From Stenomitos frigidus ULC18 (GTDB lineage: Bacteria; Cyanobacteriota; Cyanobacteriia; Leptolyngbyales; Leptolyngbyaceae), in contig NZ_PVWK01000031.1 of assembly GCF_003003795.1 (NCBI RefSeq), positions 93,124 to 157,123 on the forward strand: a stretch of DNA of 64,000 nucleotides. The letters are read 5' to 3'. Positions 63,582 to 64,000 of this stretch are shown here, piece after piece. The position numbers and the translations under genes were made by a program. Numbering within the stretch: position 1 is the stretch's first letter; every line of letters begins with the position of its first letter. Below the pieces are notes generated by a model, which searched no databases, was not told where the DNA came from, and saw only the letters and a list, made by a program, of their open reading frames with translations.

Positions 63582-63635
63582 GGGTGCAGGGGTAGAATCC
63601 CTGGCTGGGGGCAACGCCCCCACACCCTTTTTAAT
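63582..63635 (+). repeat. Three-way-junction repeat/terminator after the exporter
   Basis: Outer stem GGGT/ACCC encloses two hairpins, AGGG/CCCT and GGGGG-CAACG-CCCCC, followed by TTTTTAAT. It may end the ppi-exporter transcript. The GGGGGCAACGCCCCC core is a common cyanobacterial repeat type. Confidence 0.6.
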
Positions 63636-63786
63636 CCCAATGTCCTAATCTTTATGGCGACAGCTATATCAAAAGCCTTCTCACGATGTCGTCATGCCGC
63701 CCATGATTGGCAAGCCGGATTCATGGTTTGAAGCCGTTGAAGCGGGTTAAAGGCTCTTTAGCACAATACCTCTCGGTTAAGCCCCC

Positions 63787-63841
63787 AAGCCCCAATTCTG
63801 GAGGAGCTAGATTGCTTAAAGTCTCCCAGGATTCGGGGCTT
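63787..63841. repeat. Long imperfect palindromic repeat
   Basis: Left arm AAGCCCCAATTCTGGAGGA (63787-63805) pairs with 63822-63841 (TCTCCCAGGATTCGGGGCTT). This CCCCAATTCTGG...CCCAG palindrome is a frequent interspersed repeat in cyanobacterial genomes. Confidence 0.7.
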
Positions 63842-64000
63842 AAAGCCCGGCGAGCGTCAAGAAAAGGGGGCGAAGGCAATTGCTTAATCGACTAACCGAG
63901 AAGGATTGCTCTCTAGCAGGCTTCTTATACCAATTAAATATGAAGTTGCGCCAAACTAAAGGAGTCCCCTTTGAGGTCATGGGTCATGCCAGGACGCCCC

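Larger units (their letters stand above)
63542..64000. other. Right-end region with palindromic repeats, no gene seen
   Basis: Contains the three-way-junction element (63582-63635) and the inverted repeat (63787-63841). No coding frame beyond shadows is seen before the window ends. Confidence 0.5.

Overview
The window is chromosomal DNA of a cyanobacterium. The evidence is the phycobiliprotein lyase, the phycobilisome-fold protein, NDH-1 subunits NdhD and NdhF, a zeta-carotene isomerase-like protein, cyanobacterial glgC, DUF1825, DUF4168 and V4R families, and very frequent GCGATCGC (HIP1) octamers. Many intergenic palindromes and heptamer repeats suggest a filamentous Leptolyngbya/Oscillatoria-like genome, but I cannot name a genus from the sequence. 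I saw no rRNA, complete tRNA, CRISPR array or transposase gene.

Layout. 1-5.3 kb is a copper-handling island: a two-domain DUF305 lipoprotein (cut by the left edge), a 21-cysteine Csp-type copper storage protein, CopZ, CopA, a membrane-anchored cupredoxin and a DCC-family thiol protein. Two promoters in it share a MerR-type dyad in the same register behind TTGACT, while the regulator gene is not in the window. 5.4-7.1 kb is a decayed signalling locus: a FIST fragment, a histidine kinase fused to the tail of a REC-DUF3369 protein, and a GGDEF domain with two in-frame stops. 7.4-12.7 kb has two exported unknowns, a membrane-anchored protein with about 58-residue coiled-coil repeats plus TPRs, and a REC-histidine kinase. 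13-17.4 kb has glcE-glcF, an HdeD-like membrane protein and a VWA-like protein with a ruined MIDAS motif. 17.9-21.8 kb has ndhD and ndhF.

22-28.2 kb (minus strand) has a thioredoxin, a Z-ISO/NnrU protein and a short form of the photosystem II assembly (PAP, slr0144-slr0152) operon: V4R, Slr0145-like, phycobilisome-fold, V4R and SpkG-like kinase. The ferredoxin and TPR genes known from Synechocystis are absent, and a MITE-like element sits inside the operon; its second, inverted copy lies upstream of ndhF. 28.2-35.7 kb has a possible short RNA, a polysaccharide deacetylase/phosphodiester glycosidase, an Hpt protein, glgC, a P-loop kinase and a class II DnaJ. 35.7-42.6 kb (minus strand) has a TIR-STAND-TPR protein with a dispersed repeat inserted in frame, then an isochorismatase-fold hydrolase, a formamidase, a DUF4168 protein and a 2H phosphoesterase.

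42.8-48.7 kb is housekeeping: holA, DUF1825, a class A PBP, tyrS and a conserved hypothetical. 49-53.1 kb has livM, livG and livF, with an inverted acyltransferase gene splitting livM from livGF. 53.9-59.5 kb has an unknown protein, a CpcS/CpeS lyase, DUF427, an RNase D-like exonuclease, a CAP protein, a Roadblock-like protein and a 1-Cys peroxiredoxin. 60.2-63.5 kb is a PpiC-type isomerase overlapping a type 1 secretion ABC exporter. The right end carries dispersed palindromic repeats. The strongest leads are the copper dyads, the TIR-STAND gene, the modified PAP operon with its MITE, the candidate small RNA and the chimeric kinase locus.
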